Source of the DNA: Luteibacter rhizovicinus DSM 16549
GTDB lineage: Bacteria > Pseudomonadota > Gammaproteobacteria > Xanthomonadales > Rhodanobacteraceae
Assembly (NCBI RefSeq): GCF_001887595.1
Contig: NZ_CP017480.1
Location: 4,120,001-4,184,000 of the forward strand
DNA length: 64,000 bases
Reading direction: 5' to 3'
Shown: piece by piece, positions 1 through 8,099 of the stretch
Numbering within the stretch: position 1 is the first letter of the stretch
How the letters are laid out: every line of letters starts with the position of its first letter
Translations under genes and position numbers: made by a program
The notes under the pieces: model-generated
Told to the model about the DNA's origin: nothing
Database searches by the model: none
Seen by the model: the letters and a program-made list of their open reading frames with translations, nothing else

Positions 1-392
1 CCGCGCAGCACCTTGCCGTCGGTGAACGACCAGCAATAGGCATCGAAGCTTTCGCCGCGTGCTTTCATCTCTTCATAGACGCGTGCGCCGTTGATCGTGG
101 CCTCGATCTTCGCGCGCGAGCGGATGATGCCCGGATCGTCGAGGAGGCGCAGGATGTCCTTCTCGGTGAAACGCGCGACCCTGGCCGGTTCGAATCCCTT
201 GAAGGCCTTGCGGAAGGTTTCGCGTTTACGCAGGACGGTGATCCAGGCTAGCCCCGCCTGGAAGCCTTCCAGCATCAATTGCTCCCACAGCATCCGTGAA
301 TCGTGCAGCGGCACGCCCCACTCCGTGTCGTGGTAGTCGGTGTATAGCGGATCGCTGCCAGCCCATGCGCAGCGCTTGATGTCCTTGCTCAT
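1..392 (-). CDS. tag: DNA-3-methyladenine glycosylase I (3' end beyond the window)
   Basis: Base-excision-repair enzyme that removes 3-methyladenine from alkylated DNA. About 130 N-terminal residues are visible. They match the Tag family throughout: RCAWAGSDPLYTDYHDTEWG at residues 7-26, the EGFQAGLAWITVL segment near residue 50 and the DPGIIRSRAKI segment near residue 90. The early Cys and the later zinc-site residues of the family cannot all be checked because the C-terminus is missing. The ATG at 392 is the first in frame and lies 19 bases after the TetR gene stop, so tag is probably the last gene of the NTF2-like/TetR transcription unit. Confidence 0.93.
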   Translation of the reverse strand, partial: MSKDIKRCAWAGSDPLYTDYHDTEWGVPLHDSRMLWEQLMLEGFQAGLAWITVLRKRETFRKAFKGFEPARVARFTEKDILRLLDDPGIIRSRAKIEATINGARVYEEMKARGESFDAYCWSFTDGKVLR

Positions 393-411
393 CGATCGTT
401 CCCGGATGCGT

Positions 412-984
412 TCACAGCTGGGCATGATGCGTGGTTCCGAGGCGACGCGCCATCCGTTGCAGCGCCGCCCGAAACGTTGCCGCATCCTGTGTCGCACGGG
501 ATAGCAGGAGGGCGCCCTGAATACCCAGCACCGTGTCCTCGGCCTGCTCGCGAGCTTCCCCCTCCTCACGCCCCAGCCGGACCAGGGCCGAAGCCAGCGC
601 GTCGATCCAGCGGACGAAGTAGCCGGAGATCGCCGCGGCGAATCGGTCGCGAGTCTCGTCCAGCGCAAACGCACCGACCAGACACACGCGGCCACCCGAC
701 TGGAAGTAGGCGTCCACATCCCGCCACATGGCGGCGAGGGCCGCCTCCGGCTCGCCCTCGCGCAACGCCACGAAGACATGCTGCTCGAACCAGTCGTCCA
801 CGTCGGCCAGGACAGCCGCCGCCATCTCTTCCTTCCCACCCGGAAAGAAGTGATAGAGGCTGCCCTTGCCCAGCCCGGTGCGCTCGGTGATCCGGCTCAT
901 GCTTGCGCCGTCGTACCCGAGTTCACGGAAGGCCTCGGCAACCAACGGGATGACGTCGGCGCGCTCGAATACGGCACGCGCCAT
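412..984 (-). CDS. TetR/AcrR-family transcriptional repressor
   Basis: A 190-residue regulator. The N-terminal helix-turn-helix lies at about residues 8-55, with DGASMSRITERTGLGKGSLYHFF as its core, and is followed by a ligand-binding helical domain with the shape of the YxaF/LmrA-type subgroup. I chose the ATG at 984 because it overlaps the stop of the upstream gene by one base (TGATG), a sign of translational coupling; a longer reading starting at 1041 lies inside the neighbour. The perfect palindrome at 1473-1498, just ahead of the upstream gene, is the probable operator, so the unit is likely autorepressed. The inducer is unknown. Confidence 0.9.
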   Translation of the reverse strand: MARAVFERADVIPLVAEAFRELGYDGASMSRITERTGLGKGSLYHFFPGGKEEMAAAVLADVDDWFEQHVFVALREGEPEAALAAMWRDVDAYFQSGGRVCLVGAFALDETRDRFAAAISGYFVRWIDALASALVRLGREEGEAREQAEDTVLGIQGALLLSRATQDAATFRAALQRMARRLGTTHHAQL

Positions 985-1445
985 CAGAGGCCCAGGTCGG
1001 ACAGACCGGGGTGATCGTCCGGACGACGTCCCTGCGGCCAATGGAACTTGCGCTCGCTTTCGGCGATGGGCAGATCGTTGATACAGGCGTAGCGATGGTG
1101 CATTTCGCCCTTGGCATCGAACTCCCAGTTCTCGTTGCCGTAGGAACGGAACCAGTTGCCGCTGTCGTCATGCCACTCGTAGGCGAAGCGCACGGCGATA
1201 CGGTCGCCGGTGAAGGCCCAGAGCTCCTTGATCAGCCGGTATTCCTGTTCCTTCTTCCACTTGCGGGTCAGGAAGGCGATGACCTCGTCACGGCCGCTTG
1301 CGAACTCGGCACGATTCCGCCACTGGGTGTCGACCGTGTACGCGAGGGCGACCTTGGCCGGGTCGCGACTGTTCCAGCCATCTTCGGCCAGACGGACTTT
1401 CTGCACGGCGGATTCATGGGTGAACGGAGGAACGGGCGCGGCCAT
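984..1445 (-). CDS. DUF1348 / NTF2-like (SnoaL-fold) protein
   Basis: A 153-residue protein of the DUF1348 family, a small alpha+beta barrel of the NTF2/SnoaL fold. The typical family motif of W-N-S-R-D-P followed by Y-T-x-D-T-x-W-R-N-R is at residues 24-45, and a [21 protein letters not shown] block lies near residue 95. The substrate is unknown for the family. The ATG at 1445 has an AGGAG seven bases upstream; a GTG nine bases earlier is a weaker alternative. It is the first gene of a unit with the TetR regulator and tag, and it lies directly downstream of the 26-bp palindromic operator. Confidence 0.87.
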   Translation of the reverse strand: MAAPVPPFTHESAVQKVRLAEDGWNSRDPAKVALAYTVDTQWRNRAEFASGRDEVIAFLTRKWKKEQEYRLIKELWAFTGDRIAVRFAYEWHDDSGNWFRSYGNENWEFDAKGEMHHRYACINDLPIAESERKFHWPQGRRPDDHPGLSDLGL

Positions 1446-1472
1446 CGGAGGCACTCCTGCGGGTTAGGAGTC

Positions 1473-1498
1473 GCCAGTGTACCGATCGGTACACTGGC
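1473..1498. promoter_or_regulatory. Perfect 26-bp palindromic operator (probable TetR site)
   Basis: A perfect inverted repeat with no spacer, with core TGTACCGATCGGTACA. It lies between the stop of the reductase gene at 1540 and the start at 1445. Its size and symmetry suit a TetR-family dimer, and the regulator encoded at 412-984 in the unit just downstream is the obvious candidate. No other copy was noticed in the window. Confidence 0.75.
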
Positions 1499-1539
1499 GC
1501 GCTTGGCGCATCTTGTCGCAGCGAGCGGTGGCAATCTCG

Positions 1540-2703
1540 TCAGGAAAAATGTCCGTCGCCGTCCTGGGTCCAGCCCGCCTCGGCCCGCATGTGCTCGGGC
1601 GTGGCGAACAGGTGGCGGTGACGCGAGGGCTGCGACCGCAGGTACTGCTTCGGGGGATGCTGGATCTGCCCACCCAGCTGCGCCGCCGCATGCCACGGCC
1701 AGTGCGGGTCGTAGAGCACCGTCCGCGCCAGGGCGATCATGTCGGCATCGCCGGTGGCGACGATCGCCTCGGCCTGCTCGGCCTCGGTGATCAGGCCCAC
1801 CGCGACCACGGGCATCTTCACCGCCGCCTTGACCGCGCGGGCGAAAGGCACCTGGTAGCTGGGGCCGACCGGGATCTTCTGCGCGGCATCGAGGCCGCCC
1901 GTGGAGACATGGATGGCGTCGCAACCGTGATCTTCGAGAGCGCGGGCGAAGACGATCGTCTGTTCCAGATCCCAACCACCCTCGACCCAGTCGGTCGCCG
2001 ACACGCGCATCGTGACGGGACGATCGGTCGGGAACGCGGCACGAACGGCGTCGAACACCTCGAGCGGGAAGCGCATGCGGTTTTCCAGCGAACCGCCGTA
2101 CTCGTCGGTACGCTGGTTCGAGATCGGCGAGAGGAACTGATGCAGCAGGTAGCCATGCGCCCCGTGCAACTGGACGACATCGATATCCAGCCGCGCGGCA
2201 CGCACCGCGGCGGCGGCGAAGGCGTCGCGGATTCGGGTAAGGCCTTCGCGATCCAGCGCGGTCGGCGGCACGTAGTCGTCGAGGAAGGCGATGGCGGACG
2301 GCGCCTCGGTCTGCCAGCCGTGAACGTCGTCCGGCGCCAGCTGCGCACCACCGACCCAGGGCGTGTCGGTGGATGCTTTGCGCCCTGCGTGGTTGAGCTG
2401 GATGGCGATGGGCACGTTCGACCACTTGCGCACGCCTTCCAGCGTCCGCCGCATCGCCGCTTCCGTCTCGTCGTCGTACAGGCCGACATCGGCCCAGGTG
2501 ATGCGCCCTTCAGGCAGCACACCCGTGGCTTCGATGGTGACCAGGGACGCGCCCGAGTTGGCGAGCTGGCCCAGATGCATCAGGTGCCAGTCGTTCATCC
2601 GGCCATGCTCGGCCGAGTACTGGCACATCGGCGCGATCACGATCCGGTTGCTCAGGTCGAGGTTGCGTACGCGGATCGGTTTGAACAGCGCGGGTTGCGC
2701 CAT
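1540..2703 (-). CDS. NADH:flavin oxidoreductase, old yellow enzyme family (XenA/YqjM-like)
   Basis: A 387-residue FMN-dependent ene-reductase of the thermophilic-like OYE class. It reduces activated C=C bonds of enones, nitro compounds and similar electrophiles with NAD(P)H. Visible features are Cys27 in IAPMCQYS (the redox-tuning cysteine of YqjM/XenA), QLNHAGRK near residue 105, the catalytic histidine pair in HGAHGYLLHQFLSP near 180, and a C-terminal phosphate-binding GDADMIALAR. Length is normal for the class. The aldo-keto reductase gene lies 81 bases upstream on the same strand, so the two reductases may be co-transcribed as an electrophile-detoxification pair. The physiological substrate cannot be read from sequence. 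Confidence 0.93.
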   Translation of the reverse strand: MAQPALFKPIRVRNLDLSNRIVIAPMCQYSAEHGRMNDWHLMHLGQLANSGASLVTIEATGVLPEGRITWADVGLYDDETEAAMRRTLEGVRKWSNVPIAIQLNHAGRKASTDTPWVGGAQLAPDDVHGWQTEAPSAIAFLDDYVPPTALDREGLTRIRDAFAAAAVRAARLDIDVVQLHGAHGYLLHQFLSPISNQRTDEYGGSLENRMRFPLEVFDAVRAAFPTDRPVTMRVSATDWVEGGWDLEQTIVFARALEDHGCDAIHVSTGGLDAAQKIPVGPSYQVPFARAVKAAVKMPVVAVGLITEAEQAEAIVATGDADMIALARTVLYDPHWPWHAAAQLGGQIQHPPKQYLRSQPSRHRHLFATPEHMRAEAGWTQDGDGHFS

Positions 2704-2784
2704 GAAGGTGTCTCCTCGGGTACCACGTGGGGAATGAAGCTTGATACCTGTGGTGGGGTGTCGGTTGCTTGAAGAAAAGGTCGC

Positions 2785-3798
2785 TCAGGCGTTGCCGGGC
2801 AGCGGCGCATCCGGCGATACGAGACCCTGCTGACGCATCTCGCGCCAGAAGTCGACGGGAATGACAGCCTTCAGCGCGGCGTGGTCTTCGGCGATACGCG
2901 AGGGCTTGCTTGCGCCGGGGATCACTGCCGCGACAGCCGGATGCGCCAGGGCGAACTGCACGGCAGCCGCCTTCACCGGGACCTCGTGCTTGGCGGCCAG
3001 GGCCTTGATCCGGTCGACGCGCGCGATGATCTCCGGCGACGCCGCCTGGTATTCGAAGTTAGCGCCACCGGCGAGGATGCCCGAGCTGTACGGACCGCCG
3101 ACGACGATATCGACGCCCCGCTCAGCCGCGGCCGGCATCAGGCGCTGGAGGGCGTGGGCGTGATCGAGCAGCGTGTAGCGTCCCGCCAGAAGCGTCGCAT
3201 CCGGACGGGCGTTGCTGAGGCCCAGCAGGATTTCCACCGGCTCGGTCTTGTTCACACCCAGGCCCCAGCCCTTGATGACGCCTTCGTCGCGCATGCGATC
3301 GAGCGCACGGAACGCGCCGGTACGAGCCGTCTCGAACATGGCCAGCCACTCGTCGCCGTAGAAATCCTGTGCGATGTCGTGCACCCAGACAAAGTCGATG
3401 TGCCCGACATTCATGCGCTTCAGGCTGTCTTCGATCGACTGGTACGTGCCTTTTTCCGAGTAATCGTTGATGACCTTGTTCGGACGGCCGTGGGCGAACA
3501 CGCCTCCCTTCTCGCCGAACTCCCGGGCGCCGGTTTCCACTTCGTCGAGGACGATGCGGCCGACCTTGGTGCTCAAGGTGTACTCGTCGCGCGGGTGGTT
3601 CGCCAGGATCTTGCCCAGGCGGATCTCGGCGAGGCCGGCGCCATAGAACGGGGCGGTGTCGAAGAAGCGCGTGCCTTGCGCCCAGGCGGCCTCGACCGTC
3701 GCGGCGGCCTCGTCCTCGGGGATGTCGCGGAACATGTTGCCCAGCGGGGCGGTACCGAAGCCCAGCGGGCCGGCCAGAAGCTTGTCGCGGATGGTCAT
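2785..3798 (-). CDS. Aldo/keto reductase
   Basis: A 337-residue NAD(P)-dependent oxidoreductase with the AKR (beta/alpha)8 signature. The catalytic tetrad is readable as Asp47 and Tyr52 (FFDTAPFYG), Lys78 (STKVG) and His140 (VWVHD). The overall pattern is closest to the D-threo-aldose 1-dehydrogenase / pyridoxal 4-dehydrogenase branch, with a C-terminal AAVIPGASKPSRI cofactor loop. It is divergent from the LysR regulator that starts at 4007, so it is probably that regulator's target, and it precedes the OYE reductase on the same strand. The substrate is uncertain. Confidence 0.9.
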   Translation of the reverse strand: MTIRDKLLAGPLGFGTAPLGNMFRDIPEDEAAATVEAAWAQGTRFFDTAPFYGAGLAEIRLGKILANHPRDEYTLSTKVGRIVLDEVETGAREFGEKGGVFAHGRPNKVINDYSEKGTYQSIEDSLKRMNVGHIDFVWVHDIAQDFYGDEWLAMFETARTGAFRALDRMRDEGVIKGWGLGVNKTEPVEILLGLSNARPDATLLAGRYTLLDHAHALQRLMPAAAERGVDIVVGGPYSSGILAGGANFEYQAASPEIIARVDRIKALAAKHEVPVKAAAVQFALAHPAVAAVIPGASKPSRIAEDHAALKAVIPVDFWREMRQQGLVSPDAPLPGNA

Positions 3799-4006
3799 GA
3801 TCGATGTCTCCAGATGAAGGGGGGGGAGCCGTGGCGGCCGATTCGTTCCGTGTCATCACGAATGTGACTCGGGGCAAATCCGCACAGGAGGCCACTAGCT
3901 GGCCTCACCTCGGCTTATGACGAGTAATATGAAACCCGGGAGTGCCGGCGGCAAGACGGGTACGGCTATCGACACTCATGCTTTCAATTCACGAATAGGT
4001 GGCGGC

Positions 4007-4930
4007 ATGGATAACCGGGCGGGCGAGATGGAAGCCTTCATGCGCGTCGTGCAGGCGGGCAGCTTTGCCGGCGCCGCGCGGAGTTTCGGCCTCTCGCCCT
4101 CGGCGATCAGCAAACTGGTGGCCCGGCTGGAAAGCCGCCTCGGTACACGCCTGATCGTGCGCACCACACGCACCTTGCAACTCACCTCCGAGGGCGAAAC
4201 CTATTACGCACGGGCGTTACGCGTCTTGGCTGACATTGACGAGACCGAGCGCCTCGTCGCGCACGGCGGTGCCGCGCCGCCGTCCGGAAAGCTGCGGGTA
4301 AACGCCTCGGTGTCGTTCGGCGTGTGGAAGATCGTCCCCCTCATTCCCGAATTCCTCGCCGCCTACCCACTGGTCGAGCTTGACCTGTCGCTCAACGACA
4401 GCATCGTCGACCTGGTGGAAGACCGCGCCGACGTCGCGATCCGTGTCGGCGTGCTGCCCGACTCCGGCCTGAAGGCGCGCAAGATCAGCGAGGCGGGGCA
4501 CGTCGTGTTTGCCTCTCCGGCCTATCTGGAACGACGTGGCACGCCGGCCAGCCCCGACGACCTGGCCGCGCACAATTGCCTGGTCTTCAATCTGGCCCGC
4601 TCGTTCAATGCCTGGCCCTTCCTCGATCCCGCCACCGGGAAGAGCCGATCCGTGCCGGTCAGCGGTAACTTCCAGGCCAACAACGGCGAGACGCTGCGGC
4701 GCATGGCTGTCGACGGCCTGGGGATCGGCCGGCTATCGTCGTATCACGTGGACAGGGACATCGCCGCCGGTCGGCTGGTGCCCATCCTCGAGGACTTCAA
4801 TGCCGGCGAGCGCCAGGTGACGCATGCCGTGTTTGTCGGTCATGAGCATCTGGCCACGCGCATACGGGCGTTCGTGGATTTTCTCGCCGAGCGGGTGCCG
4901 GCCTCGGAGGATTGGTTCCGGCGGGATTGA
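4007..4930 (+). CDS. LysR-family transcriptional regulator
   Basis: A 307-residue LysR regulator. The winged HTH is at residues 5-65, with SFAGAARSFGLSPSAISKLVARLE as its recognition region, and the effector-binding domain runs from about residue 90 (GKLRVNASVSFG). I prefer the ATG at 4007 because AGGTGG precedes it at good distance and the HTH starts at the usual position; an earlier in-frame ATG at 3917 would add 30 residues unlike the family. It is transcribed away from the aldo-keto reductase and most resembles the CrgA/YafC-type LysR proteins that sit beside oxidoreductases. The inducer is unknown. Confidence 0.9.
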   Translation: MDNRAGEMEAFMRVVQAGSFAGAARSFGLSPSAISKLVARLESRLGTRLIVRTTRTLQLTSEGETYYARALRVLADIDETERLVAHGGAAPPSGKLRVNASVSFGVWKIVPLIPEFLAAYPLVELDLSLNDSIVDLVEDRADVAIRVGVLPDSGLKARKISEAGHVVFASPAYLERRGTPASPDDLAAHNCLVFNLARSFNAWPFLDPATGKSRSVPVSGNFQANNGETLRRMAVDGLGIGRLSSYHVDRDIAAGRLVPILEDFNAGERQVTHAVFVGHEHLATRIRAFVDFLAERVPASEDWFRRD

Positions 4931-4940
4931 GCACGTTGGC

Positions 4941-5387
4941 TCACACCACCTTTTTCACCCGCGTTTCGCTGGCCGATAGCGGGCGTCCTTCGCTGGTACG
5001 CGGCGTCATGAGCGGCACCGGCCTGCCCGTGCCGATGTCGATGAGGCGGGAGTATTTCTCGCCGCGCGTGAAGAGATGCTTTTCACCCCACTGGCGCAGT
5101 GCCACGACGATGGGGAACAGGTTTTCCCCGCTCGGCGTGAGCACGTAGGCCTGGTACGCGCTGCCATCGGCCGCGGGCTGACTGAGCAGGATGCCGGCAT
5201 CGACCAGTTTGCGCAGACGATCGGTCAGGATGTTGCGAGCCACGCCCAGCTCGCGCTGGAAGTCCCCGAAACGACTGACACCATCGAACGCCTCGCGGAC
5301 GATCAGCAAGGACCAGCGATCGCCGATGACATCGAGCGCCCGCCCTACGGGGCAGGTCCGATCGTTATCGATAAGGTTCGTGGTCAT
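4941..5387 (-). CDS. HxlR-family transcriptional regulator
   Basis: A 148-residue winged-helix regulator of the HxlR family. It has the family opening Cys12-P-V-G-R-A, the block DVIGDRWSLLIVREAF, and the recognition part FQRELGVARNILTDRLRKL near residues 43-62. In redox-sensing members of this family (HypR, QorR) the N-terminal cysteine is the sensor, and it is conserved here. The C-terminal 40 residues extend past the minimal domain. It is divergent from an MFS exporter gene, and the intergenic space carries TTGCAAC-type repeats that could be its operator, so it probably represses the exporter. Confidence 0.92.
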   Translation of the reverse strand: MTTNLIDNDRTCPVGRALDVIGDRWSLLIVREAFDGVSRFGDFQRELGVARNILTDRLRKLVDAGILLSQPAADGSAYQAYVLTPSGENLFPIVVALRQWGEKHLFTRGEKYSRLIDIGTGRPVPLMTPRTSEGRPLSASETRVKKVV

Positions 5388-5416
5388 GGAAGATCCTTCG
5401 GCTCTTTATTACTTAA

Positions 5417-5470
5417 GTTGCATTTTGCAACCACACTGCCTACCCTTCAACTAGTTTTGATTTGCAACCA
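5417..5470. promoter_or_regulatory. Inverted and direct repeats between hxlR-type gene and exporter
   Basis: GTTGCA-TTT-TGCAAC (5417-5431) is a perfect inverted repeat. Its right half with flank, TTGCAACCA, recurs at 5462-5470, giving two HxlR-style half-site clusters in the 99-bp divergent promoter region. HxlR proteins are known to bind short inverted repeats in such spacers; the assignment here is inference. Confidence 0.55.
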
Positions 5471-5486
5471 GTGTGAAGGAAGAGCC

Positions 5487-6695
5487 ATGCCTGCTGCCCT
5501 GCCCCGCGGCCTCGTTGCGCTATTTGCCTGCGCGAGTGGACTGAGCGTCGCCAACGTCTATTACGCGCAACCGCTGCTGGATGCGCTGGCGAACGACTTC
5601 GCGATCCCCCGCGCCGCGATCGGCGCCGTCGTGCTGGCCACACAGCTGGGTTCCGCGCTGGCCTTGCTATTACTCGTACCGTTGGGCGATCTGTGGAACC
5701 GTCGCCGATTGATGCTGGCCCAGTCCGTCCTGCTAGCCGTCGTCCTGACCGGCATCAGCCTCTCCACGGCGCCGATGGCGCTACTCGTCGGGATGCTTGG
5801 CGCCGGCCTGCTGGGTACGGCCATGACCCAGGGACTGATCGCGTACGCGGCCAGCGCCGCCGGCCCGGAGGAGCGCGGTCGTGTCGTCGGCGCCGCGCAG
5901 TCGGGTGTCTTCGTCGGCCTGTTGCTGGCCCGTGTTCTTGCCGGCGGCATCAGTGACCTCGCGGGCTGGCGCGCGGTCTATGCCAGTTCGGCGATGGCCA
6001 TGTTGGTTCTCGCCACCATGCTCTGGAGAGCGTTGCCTCGTCTGCCCGCCGCTGCCCAACCGATGAACTACCTGCGCTTGCTTGGCTCGATGTTCGACCT
6101 GCTGCGCAGCGAACGCGTGCTCCGGGTTCGCGGCACCCTCGCCATGCTCATGTTCGCCGCGCTCAACGTCTTCTGGAGCGCCCTGGTCCTGCCACTGAGC
6201 GGTCCGCCCTTCGGTTACTCCCATACCGCGATCGGCGCGTTCGGGTTGGTGGGCGCCCTCGGCGCACTCGCCGCCGCCCGCGCGGGCCGGTGGGCGGACC
6301 AGGGGCTCGGTCAACGCACGACGGCGGTCGCACTTGTCCTGCTACTCGCCGCATGGGGGCCGCTGGCCCTGATGGGCACCTCGATCGCGGCCCTCCTGCT
6401 CGGCATCGTGCTGCTCGATCTCGGCGCGCAGGCCATTCATGTCACTAACCAGAGCATGATCTTCACAAGACGGCCCGACGCCCACAGTCGTATGGTCGGT
6501 GTATACATGCTGTTTTATGCAACCGGCAGCGGCCTGGGCGCGATGGCGACAACCACGGTCTACGCGACCGCCAGATGGACGGGCGTCTGCCTGCTGGGCG
6601 CCGCCGTCAGCCTCGCTGCCTTTGCCTTCTGGATCGCAACACTCGAACGAGGAACACCGCGTGTCCGAACAACCTGCACCCTCCCCGACGGATAG
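5487..6695 (+). CDS. MFS transporter (drug/arabinose efflux type)
   Basis: A 402-residue major-facilitator exporter with about 12 hydrophobic segments. The loop between segments 2 and 3 carries the MFS motif A variant GDLWNRRRLMLAQ near residue 70, and the second half has the matching ARAGRWADQGLGQR. The N-terminal SVANVYYAQPLLDALANDF is typical of the YgaY/DHA1-like subgroup. The ATG at 5487 has GAAGGAAGAG ahead of it; longer upstream readings run through the divergent regulator gene. The trxC start lies 35 bases inside its 3' end, so the two are probably one transcript. Substrate unknown; control by the HxlR regulator is likely. Confidence 0.9.
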   Translation: MPAALPRGLVALFACASGLSVANVYYAQPLLDALANDFAIPRAAIGAVVLATQLGSALALLLLVPLGDLWNRRRLMLAQSVLLAVVLTGISLSTAPMALLVGMLGAGLLGTAMTQGLIAYAASAAGPEERGRVVGAAQSGVFVGLLLARVLAGGISDLAGWRAVYASSAMAMLVLATMLWRALPRLPAAAQPMNYLRLLGSMFDLLRSERVLRVRGTLAMLMFAALNVFWSALVLPLSGPPFGYSHTAIGAFGLVGALGALAAARAGRWADQGLGQRTTAVALVLLLAAWGPLALMGTSIAALLLGIVLLDLGAQAIHVTNQSMIFTRRPDAHSRMVGVYMLFYATGSGLGAMATTTVYATARWTGVCLLGAAVSLAAFAFWIATLERGTPRVRTTCTLPDG

Positions 6696-7149
6696 CCATA
6701 CCGACTCGGTCATCGTCGCCTGCCCCGTCGACGCCGCGCTCAACCGCGTGCCGCGGGACAGGTTGGGACAAGACCCGAAATGCGGCACGTGTCATAACGC
6801 ACTCTTTCCGGGCAAGGCCGTCGAGATGACTGCGGCGAATTTCGAACGCCACACGGCGAAGAGCGAGCTACCTGTCGTCATCGACTTCTGGGCGGCATGG
6901 TGTGGCCCCTGCCGTACGATGAGCCCGAACTTCGAAGCGGCGGCGAAAGTACTCGAGCCACGCGTTCGCATGGCCAAGCTCGATACCGAGGCCATGCCGG
7001 AGATGTCCGCCCGTTACGGCATCCGTAGTATTCCGACCATGATCATGGTCCACAAGGGTCGCGAGATCGCCCGCACCTCGGGCGCCATGCCGACGCAGGC
7101 CATCGTGCAGTGGATCGGTAATACGCTTGCGCAGGCTCGCCTCGGCTGA
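6661..7149 (+). CDS. trxC: Thioredoxin 2 (TrxC)
   Basis: A 162-residue cytoplasmic disulfide reductase with an N-terminal zinc-finger-like part (residues 15-50) and a thioredoxin domain with the WCGPC active site (Cys81, Cys84) and the cis-proline motif RSIPTM. E. coli Trx2 has two CxxC zinc pairs. Here the second is kept (C41-G-T-C44) but the first reads C21-P-V-D, so one ligand is missing. GTG at 6661 is the start: it has GAGGAAC upstream and gives the normal Trx2 N-terminus VIVACPVDAALNRVP, while the longer reading overlaps the exporter deeply. TrxC proteins respond to oxidative stress, which fits the HxlR/MFS context. Confidence 0.92.
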   Translation: MSEQPAPSPTDSHTDSVIVACPVDAALNRVPRDRLGQDPKCGTCHNALFPGKAVEMTAANFERHTAKSELPVVIDFWAAWCGPCRTMSPNFEAAAKVLEPRVRMAKLDTEAMPEMSARYGIRSIPTMIMVHKGREIARTSGAMPTQAIVQWIGNTLAQARLG

Positions 7150-7196
7150 TCTCTCCCTTGCCGATCATTCTCCCATCGTCACGTAAACTTCCTGCC

Positions 7197-8081
7197 ATGA
7201 CTTCGCAACGCATTCTTCTACAGACCACCATCGAACCCACGGCCGACGACTGGAGCATCGCGCGCTTCTCATTGCTGCGCGAGGTTCTCGGGCGGGCACG
7301 GGCCGCCGATGGCGAGCCGCTTTACGACATTGTGGCGCGGGATCGCGGGGCTCCGCCAGGCGTGTCCGATCCCGTCCTGGCGACGCTCGACAGCAGTGAT
7401 TTCGACCAGCTTTGGCTATTCGCCGTGGATGTTGGCGACGGCCTCAACGATGAGGAACGCACGGCGATCGACCGCTTCCGCCAGCGCGGCGGTGGCCTGC
7501 TCGTCGCGCGCGACCACATGGATCTCGGCTGCTCGGTGTGTGACCTGCAGGGCATCGGCAAGGCGCATCACTTCCATACGCATAATCCCGATCCGGATGT
7601 GTCGCGTCGCGTTGTCGATGACCCGTACACCACCGCGATCCTCTGGCCGAATTTCCACTCGGGTGCCAACGGCGACTTCCAGAAAATCGAGCCGGTAGGC
7701 GACGTGCATCCGATCCTGGCCGATCCCGACTCCCCGGGCCGCGCCTTGCGCTACCTGCCCTCCCATCCGCACGAAGGCGATGTGACGGCGCCGGCTGGCG
7801 ATGCCAGTGCTCGCGTGATCGCGACGGGGAAGAGTGAGGTGACCGGTGCGCCGTTTGCGATTGCGGTTGCCTTCGAGCCGCAACCTGATGGCATGGGCCC
7901 CGCCGTGGCGCAATCGACGTTTCATCACTTTGCCGATTACAACTGGGATCCGGATCATGGGAAGCCGAGTTTTGTCAGTGAGGCGCCGGGTGGGACGTTG
8001 CGCGTGACGCCTGAGGCGAAGCGGTCGACGGAGCTTTATGTGGCGAATCTGGCGCGGTGGTTGGGGACGGGGGCGCGATAG
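7197..8081 (+). CDS. Conserved protein, ThuA/glutamine-amidotransferase-like fold (function unknown)
   Basis: A 294-residue soluble protein without signal peptide. The segment FDQLWLFAVDVGDGLNDEERTAIDRFRQRGGGLLVARDHMDLG at about residues 75-117 is the pattern of ThuA-like and class-I-amidotransferase-like domains: a flexible strand, then 'F..RGGGLL..'. It is followed by a histidine-rich stretch (AHHFHTHNPDPDV) and a later THHFADYNWDPDHG-like segment that could bind metal. No catalytic Cys-His-Glu triad is evident. I chose the ATG at 7197; one at 7158 is only nine bases after trxC and less protein-like. It follows trxC in the same direction, perhaps as a co-transcribed gene. Confidence 0.75.
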   Translation: MTSQRILLQTTIEPTADDWSIARFSLLREVLGRARAADGEPLYDIVARDRGAPPGVSDPVLATLDSSDFDQLWLFAVDVGDGLNDEERTAIDRFRQRGGGLLVARDHMDLGCSVCDLQGIGKAHHFHTHNPDPDVSRRVVDDPYTTAILWPNFHSGANGDFQKIEPVGDVHPILADPDSPGRALRYLPSHPHEGDVTAPAGDASARVIATGKSEVTGAPFAIAVAFEPQPDGMGPAVAQSTFHHFADYNWDPDHGKPSFVSEAPGGTLRVTPEAKRSTELYVANLARWLGTGAR

Positions 8082-8099
8082 TGCTCCCGACCATCGGCG

